From: Sphingomonadaceae bacterium 3R27E2-A
GTDB lineage: Bacteria; Pseudomonadota; Alphaproteobacteria; Sphingomonadales; Sphingomonadaceae
Direction: 5' to 3'
Assembly: GCA_005503165.1 (NCBI GenBank)
Contig: SCNT01000001.1
Coordinates: 62,001 to 126,000 of the forward strand
Length of the DNA: 64,000 nucleotides
Under the pieces are notes generated by a model, which was given only the letters and a program-made list of their open reading frames with translations, made no database searches and had not been told where the DNA came from. A program made the translations under genes and the position numbers. Of this stretch, positions 42,415 through 50,653 are shown piece after piece. Every line of letters starts with the position of its first letter. Position 1 is the stretch's first letter.

Positions 42415-44784
42415 ATGAATATTCGCAACCGGATTCTGTTGTCGGGCGCCGCATGCGCGGCCGCGCTGGCAGTCGCCGCGCCGGCGATGGCGCAGGACAG
42501 CGCCGCGCCAGCCGACAGCGGCGAGTCGGCCGACGATGCGGGCACCGACGAGATCATCGTCACTGCGCGTTTCCGCAACGAAACGCTGCAGGATGTGCCG
42601 CAGGCAATCTCGGCCTTCGGCGAGGAGCAGCTGACCAACATCGCGGCGCGCGACATCACCGACCTCGCCCCCTCGACCCCGAACATCAGCATCCAGCCGG
42701 TTGCGACCTTCTCGAACTCGGCGGCGATCTTCATCCGCGGGCTCGGCGCGCAGGGCATCGAATCGACCGAGGAAAGCCCGGTGGGCGTGTCGATCGACGG
42801 CGTCTATGTGACGCGCCCGGTGGCGACGATGCTCGACACCTTCGACCTCGACCGCATCGAAGTGCTGCGCGGGCCGCAGGGCACGTCGTTCGGCAAGAAC
42901 TCGCTGGCGGGCGGGATCGCGGCCTATACCAAAAACCCGGGTCGCGACTGGGGCGTGCAGGCCGAGGTCACCGTCGGCAATTTCGGGCGCATGGACGCGC
43001 GCGCCGCGGTCGACATGCCGCTGATCCAGGACACGCTGGCGGTACGTCTGGTGCTGAACAAGGAAACCTATGACGGCTATTTCACCAACCGCGTGAACGG
43101 CAAGAAGATCGGCGGGCAGGACCGGCTGACGCTGCGCGGCACGGTGGTGTTCACCCCGACCGACGCTCTCGACATCAATTTGAAGGCGTTCCTCGTCCGC
43201 GACCGATCGAGCGCACCGGGCGGCGACGCCGCGCCGAACCGCAACCAGCTGCTGTGGCAGGTCTTCCGCTTCGAGGAGCCGAACGACGGCGCCTATACGA
43301 TCGGGCGCGATTTCCCCGCCGATCACGACACCGACCAGCTGGGGCTGATCAGCAACATCGGGCTCGACATGGGCTCGTGGGAGGCAAAGTCGGTCACCGG
43401 CTATATCGAGACCGACGATTTCAACGACAGCGACTTCGACCAGTCGGAAATCTTCTTCTTCCCCACCTTCCGCCTGCAGTCACACCGCCAGTTCAGCCAG
43501 GAGCTGCGGCTGCAGTCCGATTTCTCGGATCGCGCCGACGCGCTGTCGGGGCTGAACCTGGTGTTCGGCGGCTATTTCCTGAAGCAGAGCTTCGAGCTGG
43601 CGCAGGCCTTCCCGACGCTGCCCGTGCTGCTGGCGCCCGCGCTCAATTTCGGCAGCCAGGATTTCGTCACCCAGGACAACACCGCGAAGGCGCTGTTCGC
43701 GCAAGCGATCTATGGCATCACCGACCGCCTCAACATCACGCTCGGCGTGCGGCAGAGCTGGGAATCGAAGGACTATTTCCGCGATCCCACCGGCGTGCTG
43801 ATCAGCCCCTCGCGCTTCTCGTCGCGTTCGTTCGTGAGATCGCTGGCCGAGATGGAAGAGATCGCCAACGCCAACCTCGCCGCGGGCAAGGCTTTCAAAT
43901 TGGGCTACGACCGCGACCGCACGACCTTCAAGGCGGGGATCGACTATCGCCTGACCGACGACCTCATGGTTTATGCCGGCTTCAGCCAGGGCTATAAGGG
44001 CGGCGGGTTCGGTGCGCGCTCGGCGACGACGACGACCGCCGGGCCGACCGAGGACAATACCGCCGATCTCTATGAAGCAGGGTTCAAGGGCGACTTCTTC
44101 GACAATCTGCTGCGGCTCAACGTCACGGGCTTCGTGACCAAGTTCAAGCAGCTGGAATTCGGGGTCTTCTTCCCCAACCCCAATGTCGCGTCCGGGCAGG
44201 AAACCGCGCAGCTCAACATCGGTGCGGCGACGACCAAGGGTCTCGAACTCGAAGCGACGCTGAAGCCGACGCAGGATTTCCGCCTGTCGGCCAATGTCGG
44301 CTATCTCGATGCGAAATATACCGACTTCTGCGCCGACATCGACGGCCCGTCGGCCTTCCCGACCCCGCCGACCTCGACCTGCGGCGACGTGACCTTGCTG
44401 CCCAACGGCACCTATCTGGTCGACGTCGACCATACGGGCAAGAAGCTGGTCCGCGCGCCCAAGTGGCAGACCAATGTCTCGGCCGAATACAGCATTCCGC
44501 TGGGCAGCGCAGGGACGATCAACCTGCGCGCGGCGATGACCTATCGCAGCACCTATTTTTCGAGCGTCGCCAACGACCTGGCGGGCAAGACCGGCGACTT
44601 CACGCTGGTTGACGGTTCGATCAGCTGGCAGAGCGAGGACGAACGTTTTCGCGTGATGCTGTGGGGCAAGAACCTGACCGACAAGACCTATGTCGCGGCG
44701 CTGACCCCGACCGCGAACTTCTTCACCCAGCGCTTCTACAACGCGCCGCGGACCTTCGGCCTGACGCTCGGCGCGAGCTTCTGA
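42415..44784 (+). CDS. TonB-dependent outer membrane receptor
   Basis: 789 residues. A signal peptide (about residues 1-26, ending AMA) precedes a TonB box DEIIVTAR (45-52), the plug domain (QDVPQAISAFGEEQL, FIRGLGAQGIESTEES, DRIEVLRGPQGTSFGKNSLAG) and a beta-barrel ending in GLTLGASF with the C-terminal Phe. There is no siderophore-specific feature; in sphingomonads this type commonly imports aromatic or other catabolic substrates. Of two adjacent ATGs, 42415 is preferred because GGGAGGG lies 5 nt upstream. It is probably the uptake port of this catabolic island and carries two palindromes in its promoter. Confidence 0.93.
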   Translation: MNIRNRILLSGAACAAALAVAAPAMAQDSAAPADSGESADDAGTDEIIVTARFRNETLQDVPQAISAFGEEQLTNIAARDITDLAPSTPNISIQPVATFSNSAAIFIRGLGAQGIESTEESPVGVSIDGVYVTRPVATMLDTFDLDRIEVLRGPQGTSFGKNSLAGGIAAYTKNPGRDWGVQAEVTVGNFGRMDARAAVDMPLIQDTLAVRLVLNKETYDGYFTNRVNGKKIGGQDRLTLRGTVVFTPTDALDINLKAFLVRDRSSAPGGDAAPNRNQLLWQVFRFEEPNDGAYTIGRDFPADHDTDQLGLISNIGLDMGSWEAKSVTGYIETDDFNDSDFDQSEIFFFPTFRLQSHRQFSQELRLQSDFSDRADALSGLNLVFGGYFLKQSFELAQAFPTLPVLLAPALNFGSQDFVTQDNTAKALFAQAIYGITDRLNITLGVRQSWESKDYFRDPTGVLISPSRFSSRSFVRSLAEMEEIANANLAAGKAFKLGYDRDRTTFKAGIDYRLTDDLMVYAGFSQGYKGGGFGARSATTTTAGPTEDNTADLYEAGFKGDFFDNLLRLNVTGFVTKFKQLEFGVFFPNPNVASGQETAQLNIGAATTKGLELEATLKPTQDFRLSANVGYLDAKYTDFCADIDGPSAFPTPPTSTCGDVTLLPNGTYLVDVDHTGKKLVRAPKWQTNVSAEYSIPLGSAGTINLRAAMTYRSTYFSSVANDLAGKTGDFTLVDGSISWQSEDERFRVMLWGKNLTDKTYVAALTPTANFFTQRFYNAPRTFGLTLGASF

Positions 44785-44836
44785 GCAGGGGGCGGCGCGG
44801 GCCGCGACCTTCGCGCCCGAGTCCCACGGGCGACCG

Positions 44837-44870
44837 CCCCCTGCCCTGACGGGCGGGGGGTTTTCTTTTT
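44837..44870 (+). terminator. Rho-independent terminator of the TonB receptor gene
   Basis: The 9-bp stem CCCCTGCCC-TGAC-GGGCGGGGG (one G-T pair) is followed by GTTTTCTTTTTG, about 50 nt after the receptor stop. Confidence 0.85.
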
Positions 44871-44900
44871 GTTCCCAAATGGGCGATTGCGGTCATGATG

Positions 44901-45045
44901 ATCCTCCGTGCGGCGAGACGTGGGGAGGGGGAACACCCGCAGGGTGGTGGAGGGGCCAATGCCTAAAACGTCGGTCCAAGGCCGCTGCCCCTCCACCTTG
45001 CTTCGCATGGTCCCCCTCCCCATCGCTTCGCCACAGGGAGGATCA
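44901..45045. repeat. Family R inverted-repeat element, copy 5
   Basis: Left half ATCCTCCGTGCGGCGAGACG-TGGGGAGGGGGAACACCCGC-AGGGTGGTGGAGGGGCC and inverted right half CCCCTCCACCTTGCTTCGCA-TGGTCCCCCTCCCCATCGCT-TCGCCACAGGGAGGATC. The spacer resembles that of copy 2. It takes up the middle of the 347-nt gap between the receptor terminator and the MFS operon promoter. Confidence 0.92.
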
Positions 45046-45079
45046 AGATCGCCACCGTAAAGCGCGTTGACAGATAAAC

Positions 45080-45091
45080 TTAAATATCTAA
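45080..45091. promoter_or_regulatory. MarR-type operator candidate (MFS operon)
   Basis: TTAAATATCTAA: one mismatch from TTAGATATCTAA. It lies 40 nt upstream of the MFS start, close to where a promoter would be expected. Confidence 0.6.
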
Positions 45092-45131
45092 GTATTTCCC
45101 GACGAGAAGACTTGTGCATTCGGGGAGAGAC

Positions 45132-46421
45132 ATGACCGAGGCCACGACCCTCCACGGCGCCGCGACGCCCGACGCGGGGCTGACGCTGCGCCGCAACGTC
45201 GCGCTGTCGATGCTGTTCTTGGTCGGCACGATCAATTTCATCGACCGCCAGCTGCTCGCGATGCTGATCGAGCCGATCCGCGCCGACATCGCGCTCAGCG
45301 ACACGCAGTTCGGGCTGCTCACCGGCCTCGCCTTCGCGCTCTTCTATGCGGGCATGGGGGTGCCTGTCGCGATCCTCGCCGACCGCTGGAACCGCGTGAA
45401 GCTGGTCGGTATCGCGTGCATCGTATGGAGCGGTTTCACCGCGGCGTGCGGGCTGGTGTCCAGTTTCTGGCAGCTCGCCCTCATGCGCTTCGGCGTCGGC
45501 GCGGGCGAAGCCGGCGGCACCGCGCCGTCGGTGTCGGTGCTCGCCGACTATTATCCGCCCGAGCGGCGCCCCATCGTCATGGCGCTGTTCACCTGCAACG
45601 GGCCGTTCGGCGTGTTCGTCGGCGCGGCCTTCGGCGCCTGGGCGGCGTCGACGATCGGCTGGCGCAATGCCTTCCTGCTGATCGGCGCGGTCGGCATCGT
45701 CGTCGGCCCGCTGCTGATCTGGCTGGTGCGCGAGCCCGCGCGCGGCCAGATGGACAGGGGCGCAAGCGACGAGGCGGTGCCTCTTTCGCGCGCGCTCGCG
45801 CTGTTCGGCGAGCGGCGTTCGCTGGTGCTGATCCTGCCCGCGACCGCCTTTGCCGCCTTTACGAGCTATGGCATGCTCAACTGGATCCCCGCCTATCTGA
45901 TGCGCGTGCAGGACATGCCGCTCGCCGCGATGGGGACCTGGTTCGCACCGGTGGCGGGGATCACCTTCGCCGCGGGGACGCTGGGCGGCGGCTGGCTGGT
46001 GGCGCGGATAGCGCGGAAGTCGCCGCGCGCCTACGGCTGGGTCCCGGCGATCGCGACCGCGGTCCTGATCCCCTCGCTGATCGCCGCGCTGATGCTCGAC
46101 GGCTGGCCCGTCGTGCTGGGGCTGATGGTGGTGCCGTTGACCGCCTGCACCTTCTATATCGCGCCCTCGCTGGCGCTGGTCCAGAACCTGACCCCGCCGC
46201 GCGCGCGCGCCACCGCGACGTCGATCCTGATGCTGATGTTCAACATCATCGGGCTGGGTTGCGGGCCGCTGTTCGTGGGGTTCGTCAGCGATGCGCTGAA
46301 GCCCGAATATGGTATCGACAGCCTGCGCTGGGGGCTGATCGCGCTGATGCCCTTCGCGCTGGCAGCGTGCGCGGTGCAGCTGGCGATGACGCGGCATCTG
46401 GAGAGAGATTTCGCGGCCTGA
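45132..46421 (+). CDS. MFS transporter (spinster-like)
   Basis: 429 residues with about twelve hydrophobic segments. NFIDRQLLAMLIEPIRADIALSD-type helix 1-2 sequence, the GMGVPVAILADRWNRVKLVG loop and LADYYPPERRP in the middle are typical of the spinster/ACS-related branch common in sphingomonad catabolic clusters. It probably imports or exports an organic acid. GGGGAGAG precedes ATG 45132. It is the first of five same-strand genes (MFS, SnoaL-like, CMD-like, GST, VOC) that end at a terminator. Confidence 0.88.
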   Translation: MTEATTLHGAATPDAGLTLRRNVALSMLFLVGTINFIDRQLLAMLIEPIRADIALSDTQFGLLTGLAFALFYAGMGVPVAILADRWNRVKLVGIACIVWSGFTAACGLVSSFWQLALMRFGVGAGEAGGTAPSVSVLADYYPPERRPIVMALFTCNGPFGVFVGAAFGAWAASTIGWRNAFLLIGAVGIVVGPLLIWLVREPARGQMDRGASDEAVPLSRALALFGERRSLVLILPATAFAAFTSYGMLNWIPAYLMRVQDMPLAAMGTWFAPVAGITFAAGTLGGGWLVARIARKSPRAYGWVPAIATAVLIPSLIAALMLDGWPVVLGLMVVPLTACTFYIAPSLALVQNLTPPRARATATSILMLMFNIIGLGCGPLFVGFVSDALKPEYGIDSLRWGLIALMPFALAACAVQLAMTRHLERDFAA

Positions 46422-46435
46422 CAAGGGAGAGCAAG

Positions 46436-46831
46436 ATGAGCGAGCTGGACGAAATCCGCACGATGGCCACGCGCTTCTTCGACGCGATCGAGGCGGGCGA
46501 CATCGACACGATGCGCGAAAGCTTCACCCCCGACGCCGAGATCTGGCACAATACCGACGAGCTGGTCGTGACGCGCGACCAGACCGCGGCCGTGCTGGCG
46601 GGGATGGTGGCACGGATCAAAAACCGTGAATATGCCGACCGGCGGCTGACGGTTTTTCCGGGCGGCTTCGTCCAGCAGCATGTGCTGAAGGGGGTACGCA
46701 CCCACGACGGCGGTGCGGTGCGCCTGCCCTGCGCGATTGTCTGCAACGTGGAGGGCGGCAGGATCACGCGCCTCGACGAGTATTTCGACAGCGCGCATGT
46801 CGCCGAGTTCCGCAAATTCGCCAACGCCTGA
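46436..46831 (+). CDS. SnoaL-like / NTF2-fold protein
   Basis: 131 residues with a single cone-shaped NTF2-like domain: MATRFFDAIEAGDIDTMRES, FTPDAEIWHNTDE and the C-terminal CNVEGGRITRLDEYFDSAHV are typical. Members bind small hydrophobic ligands and include isomerases, hydratases and many proteins of unknown role. It is 14 nt after the MFS gene and 10 nt before the next, so clearly within the operon. AGGGAGAG precedes the ATG. Confidence 0.85.
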   Translation: MSELDEIRTMATRFFDAIEAGDIDTMRESFTPDAEIWHNTDELVVTRDQTAAVLAGMVARIKNREYADRRLTVFPGGFVQQHVLKGVRTHDGGAVRLPCAIVCNVEGGRITRLDEYFDSAHVAEFRKFANA

Positions 46832-46841
46832 GGAGTTATTC

Positions 46842-47489
46842 ATGCCCGTTTTGCGCCAGGTTCCCCGGTCGGAAGTCACCGACGAGACCGTGCTCGCTTA
46901 TTACAACCGGCTGTTCGGCGAGCGCGACCCCGTCGCCGAGCCCGGCACTGCGACCGGCACGCCCGGCGACTGGTGGACGGTGTTCGCGCTATCGCCCGAC
47001 ATCTTCGAACATGCGGTCAAGGGCTTCGCGGTGTACCGCAACCCGGCGCGGACGATCGACCCGATCCTGCGCGAGCTCGGACAGACCCGCGCGGGCTGGG
47101 TCAAGGGCAGCCAGTTCGTCTTTTCGCAGCATTGCAAGTCGCTCCGCGGCCTCGGCGCCAGCGAGGAGAAGATCGCGTCGATCGCGCACTGGCAGGTCGC
47201 CGATTGCTACGACGAGCAGGAGCGTGCGGTGCTCGCCTATGCGGACTGCCTGAGCCAGGCGGGCGGGCGCGTGCCGCTCGAGATTTTCGACAAGCTCCGG
47301 ACCTTCTGGAACGACGAGCAGATCTTCGAATTCACCTACATCACCTGCCTTTACGACATGCACGCGGTGATCACGCGCGCGCTTCGCATGGAATATGACG
47401 CGCGCGAGGACCCGATCGTCGAGATCGCCGCGCCAGAAGGTTTCACCGCCGCCGACTTCCTGAGCGCGCCGCGGCCGGCCAGCGATTAA
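46842..47489 (+). CDS. Carboxymuconolactone decarboxylase/AhpD-like protein
   Basis: 215 residues. The central helix-rich stretch WVKGSQFVFSQHCKSLRGLG, then ASEEKIASIAHW and DEQERAVLAYADCL, matches the CMD/AhpD fold with a conserved His and Cys. The paired CxxC of alkylhydroperoxidase D is not present, so a peroxidase role is doubtful and a decarboxylase or hydrolase-like role in ring-fission chemistry is possible. GGAG lies before the ATG; third gene of the MFS operon. Confidence 0.82.
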   Translation: MPVLRQVPRSEVTDETVLAYYNRLFGERDPVAEPGTATGTPGDWWTVFALSPDIFEHAVKGFAVYRNPARTIDPILRELGQTRAGWVKGSQFVFSQHCKSLRGLGASEEKIASIAHWQVADCYDEQERAVLAYADCLSQAGGRVPLEIFDKLRTFWNDEQIFEFTYITCLYDMHAVITRALRMEYDAREDPIVEIAAPEGFTAADFLSAPRPASD

Positions 47490-47491
47490 CC

Positions 47492-47506
47492 GTCAATCAA
47501 TTTGAC
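47492..47506. promoter_or_regulatory. Palindrome GTCAA-N5-TTGAC before the GST gene
   Basis: GTCAATCAATTTGAC closely resembles the palindrome at 42346 (GTCAATCAGATTGAC). It starts 3 nt after the CMD stop and 42 nt before the GST start, so it may mark an internal promoter. Confidence 0.5.
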
Positions 47507-47548
47507 GATTGTTCGGTTGTGCGGTAAGATGGAAATGAGAGGATGGGC

Positions 47549-48157
47549 ATGAAATATTACAACTCCATCGGCCCCAATCCACGGGTCGTGACAATGTTCA
47601 TGGCCGAAAAGGGTATCGAACTGCCGACGGTCGAGATCGACCTTCGCGGCGGCGAGAACCGGCGGGCGCCCTATAACGTCCATGTAAACCCCGCGGGACA
47701 GACCCCCGCGCTCGAACTCGACGACGGATCGGTGATAAGCGAAATCACCGCGATCTGCGAATATCTGGAAGAGAAATTTCCCGACACGCCGCTGGTCGGC
47801 ACGACGGCGGAGGAGCGCGCGGCGACGCGCATGTGGACCCGGCGCGTCGATCTCAAGATTTGCGAGCCGCTGACCAACGGCTTCCGCTTCGCCGAAGGCC
47901 TGCCCCTGTTCGAGCCGCGGCTGCGGTGCCTGCCGGAGGCGGCGGCGGGGCTGAAGGCGACCGCGCAGGACGGGGTGCGCTGGCTCGACCCGCTGATCGC
48001 GGGGCGCGAGTTCGTCGCGGGCGAGCGGCTGACGCTCGCCGACCTGATGCTCTTCGCCTTCCTCGATTTCGGAATCTCGGTCGGCCAAGCGATCGACCCG
48101 GGCGCGACCAATGTCATCGCCTGGTACGAGCGGATGAAGGCGCGTCCCACGACCTGA
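47549..48157 (+). CDS. Glutathione S-transferase family protein
   Basis: 202 residues. The thioredoxin-like N-terminal half begins MKYYNSIGPNPRVVTMFMAE and includes the glutathione-site NPAGQTPALELDDGSVISE with the cis-Pro and Ser; the helical C-terminal half has FVAGERLTLADLMLFAFLDF. The substrate is unknown. Two ATGs are close; 47549 is preferred because GAGAGG lies 6 nt upstream. It could open ethers or epoxides or conjugate an intermediate of the pathway. Confidence 0.88.
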   Translation: MKYYNSIGPNPRVVTMFMAEKGIELPTVEIDLRGGENRRAPYNVHVNPAGQTPALELDDGSVISEITAICEYLEEKFPDTPLVGTTAEERAATRMWTRRVDLKICEPLTNGFRFAEGLPLFEPRLRCLPEAAAGLKATAQDGVRWLDPLIAGREFVAGERLTLADLMLFAFLDFGISVGQAIDPGATNVIAWYERMKARPTT

Positions 48158-48179
48158 ATTATGTACAAGGAGACGGATC

Positions 48180-48773
48180 ATGGCAGCAGCGAATAGCGAG
48201 TTCGAATTTCTGGGGGTCAACCATCTGGCGCTGGTGTGCAAGGACATGGCGAAGACGGTCGAATTCTATCGCGACATATTGGGCATGCCGCTGACCAAGA
48301 CGATCGACCTGCCGGGCGGACGCGGCCAGCATTTCTTCTTCGACATCGGCAATGGCGACAGCCTGGCCTTTTTCTGGTTCCCCGATGCGCCCGAGGCAGT
48401 GCCCGGCATTTCGGCGCCGGCGCACCTGCCGACGCAGGGCAGCTTCGTGTCGGCGCACGGGTCGATGAACCACATCGCGATCAACGTGCGCGCCGACAAG
48501 TTCGACGATTATTACAACCGGCTGGTCGAAAAGGGCATCGCGGTCAGCAAGATCCTGAACCATGACGACAGCCCGGCGCAATCGACCGACGAACTGCACG
48601 AGGGCGTGTTCGTGCGTTCGGTCTATTTCTTCGATCCCGACGGCGTGTGCCTGGAATTCGCGGCGTGGACCAAGACGTTCGACGAGAGCGACGTGGCGCA
48701 CGATCCGGTGCAGGCCGACGGGACGAAGCGCGAAGGCTTCATCACCGGGCGGACGCCGGTGCCGGCGGAATAA
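48180..48773 (+). CDS. VOC-superfamily protein (extradiol dioxygenase/glyoxalase type)
   Basis: 197 residues with two beta-alpha-beta-beta-beta modules. Candidate metal ligands are His15 (GVNHLALVCKD), a His in GSMNHIAINV and a Glu in VCLEFAAW near the C-terminus, the His-His-Glu pattern of Fe/Mn/Zn VOC enzymes. One-domain length and sequence do not decide between dioxygenase, isomerase and lyase activity. It is the last gene of the MFS operon and is followed by a terminator. Confidence 0.85.
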   Translation: MAAANSEFEFLGVNHLALVCKDMAKTVEFYRDILGMPLTKTIDLPGGRGQHFFFDIGNGDSLAFFWFPDAPEAVPGISAPAHLPTQGSFVSAHGSMNHIAINVRADKFDDYYNRLVEKGIAVSKILNHDDSPAQSTDELHEGVFVRSVYFFDPDGVCLEFAAWTKTFDESDVAHDPVQADGTKREGFITGRTPVPAE

Positions 48774-48798
48774 TTTCTCCTCCTCAGGGACTCCTCTT

Positions 48799-48829
48799 GG
48801 CCCGGCGTGCGAGCGCCAGGCCGTTTTTT
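48799..48829 (+). terminator. Rho-independent terminator of the MFS-VOC operon
   Basis: GGCC-C-GGCG-TGCGAG-CGCC-A-GGCC forms two 4-bp stems around one mismatch, followed by GTTTTTTCG, 25 nt after the VOC stop. Confidence 0.85.
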
Positions 48830-48866
48830 CGTCCGATTTGGGATGGTTTCCAGACCATCCTCTATT

Positions 48867-48946
48867 TCCGTTCGTGTCGAGCGAAGTCGAGACACGCTTG
48901 GGAAGCGCTTGTCTTCACGTGTCTCGACTTCGCTCGACACGAACGG
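48867..48946. repeat. Family D inverted repeat, copy 4
   Basis: Arms TCCGTTCGTGTCGAGCGAAG-TCGAGACACG and CGTGTCTCGACTTCGCTCGA-CACGAACGG, with about 20 nt between. It lies between the operon terminator and the 3' end of the convergent acyl-CoA ligase gene. Confidence 0.92.
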
Positions 48947-49005
48947 GTCATAGGGCAGCTTCGGCCGCTAACGCCCGCACCCTTCCACACGCGGTTTGCC
49001 CGAAC

Positions 49006-50568
49006 CTACCCTACCGCCCGGCCCTTGCCCTCCCAATAAGGCGCGCGCAGTTCGCGGCGGAGGACCTTGCCCGAGGGGTTGCGCGGCAGCGCGTCGATGA
49101 AGTCGATGCTCTTGGGCGCCTTGTAGGCCGCGATGCGTTCGCGTGCCCAGGCGATGACCGCGGCGGGATCGGGCGCGCCATCGGCCGAGGCGACGACCAG
49201 CGCCTTTACCGACTCGCCCCATTTGTCGTCGGGCACGCCGATCACCGCGACGTCGGCGACGCCGGGGCAGCCCATGATCGCGCTTTCGACCTCGGCCGGA
49301 TAGACATTCTCGCCCCCCGACACGATCATGTCCTTGATGCGGTCGTGGACGAAGTAGAAGCCGTCGGCGTCGCGGTAGCCGACGTCGCCGGTGTGGAGCC
49401 AGCCGCCCGCGAGCGTCTCCCCGGTCGCAGCGGCGCGGTTCCAATATTCCTTCATCACGATGCCGCCGCGGATCGCGATCTCGCCGATCTCGCCGTCGCC
49501 GAGTTCCTTGCCGTCGCCGTCGAGAATCGCGAGGTCGACGTTCGGCCAGGGCTTGCCGCACGAGGTGAGCTTGCCCGGGATGTCGTGTGCGCTGGGCGAC
49601 AGGTACGAACCGCCGCCGGCGGATTCGGTCATGCCGTAGAACTGCACGAAATCGCAGCCGAAGGTGGCGCGTGCGCGGCGCAGCACATCCTCGGCGATCG
49701 GCGAGGCGCCATAGGCGATTGACTGGAGCGCGGGATAAGGCCCCTCGCCCGCCGCGGGCTGCATCAGCATCATCTGGATCATCGCCGGCGCGAGGAAGGC
49801 GTGCGCGACATTCTCCACGCGCAGCATGCGGACCGCGTCGGCGGGGGTGAAATCCTTGACGAGCAGCAGGCGGCCGCCCTGCGCCAGCCCCGAGAAGCTG
49901 ACGTTGGTGCCCGCGACGTGGAAGAGCGGCATGACGATGATCACCGTCTCGTCCTCGCCATAGGCGAAGCCGTCGACCTCGGTCGCAGCCTCGAGGAAGC
50001 TGCGGTAGTTGCGGTGGGTGAGCACGACGCCCTTGGGCAGGCCGGTGGTGCCGCTGGTGTAGAGTTGCAGCACATCGTCGGCGAGGTCGGGACCGGGCAG
50101 CGCGGCGTCGGAGGCGGCGCCGAGCCATTGGTCGAACGGTTCGAACTTCGGATGTTCGCCATAGAGCGCGACGAGGCGCGGCGGGTTGGCGAGGCCGGCG
50201 ACCGCCGCGAGCGCGCAGTCGAAGAAATCTTCACCCACGAAGAGATATTTCGGCGCGGCGTCGCCTATGATGAAGCCGACCTCGGCGGGGACGAGGCGGT
50301 TGTTGATCGGCGCGAAACAGGCGCGCGCGAGCGCGGTGCCGAAGAAGAGCGGATACCAGGCGTCGTGGTTCTTGGTCAGCGCCGAGACGCGGTCGCCGGG
50401 CTGGATGCCCGCGGCGAGCAATGCGTTAGCGACGCGGTTCGAGCGGCGATCGAGATCGGCGAAGCTCGTTTCGCGGTCGCCGAACTTGACCGCGACCGCG
50501 TCGCCGCGCGCGCGCGCCTGCGCGCCCGGGATATGGGCCAGGGTCCGGATGGCATCCAGATCGATCAT
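49006..50568 (-). CDS. AMP-forming acyl-CoA ligase
   Basis: 520 residues of the ANL superfamily. The AMP-binding P-loop is LYTSGTTGLPKGVVLTHRN, the A5 motif is YGMTESAGGG, A7-A8 are GWLHTGDVGYRDADG and VHDRIKDMIVSGGENVYPAEVE, and the adenylation lysine is in NPSGKVLRREL. It activates a carboxylic acid to its CoA thioester; the acid (fatty, aryl or branched) is not clear. It is divergent from the MetE-like gene with a MarR-type site between them. Confidence 0.9.
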   Translation of the reverse strand: MIDLDAIRTLAHIPGAQARARGDAVAVKFGDRETSFADLDRRSNRVANALLAAGIQPGDRVSALTKNHDAWYPLFFGTALARACFAPINNRLVPAEVGFIIGDAAPKYLFVGEDFFDCALAAVAGLANPPRLVALYGEHPKFEPFDQWLGAASDAALPGPDLADDVLQLYTSGTTGLPKGVVLTHRNYRSFLEAATEVDGFAYGEDETVIIVMPLFHVAGTNVSFSGLAQGGRLLLVKDFTPADAVRMLRVENVAHAFLAPAMIQMMLMQPAAGEGPYPALQSIAYGASPIAEDVLRRARATFGCDFVQFYGMTESAGGGSYLSPSAHDIPGKLTSCGKPWPNVDLAILDGDGKELGDGEIGEIAIRGGIVMKEYWNRAAATGETLAGGWLHTGDVGYRDADGFYFVHDRIKDMIVSGGENVYPAEVESAIMGCPGVADVAVIGVPDDKWGESVKALVVASADGAPDPAAVIAWARERIAAYKAPKSIDFIDALPRNPSGKVLRRELRAPYWEGKGRAVG

Positions 50569-50602
50569 TTCGCTCTCCCTCGGTTCATTTTTCTTGAATT
50601 AG

Positions 50603-50614
50603 ATAGAATACTAA
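50603..50614. promoter_or_regulatory. MarR-type operator candidate (ligase/MetE-like)
   Basis: ATAGAATACTAA, one base from TTAGAATACTAA at 59777. It lies 34 nt upstream of the ligase start and 39 nt upstream of the MetE-like start. Confidence 0.6.
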
Positions 50615-50653
50615 GCAAATGTTTGGCCAGCCCGAAAATCGAGAGGATTGGCC

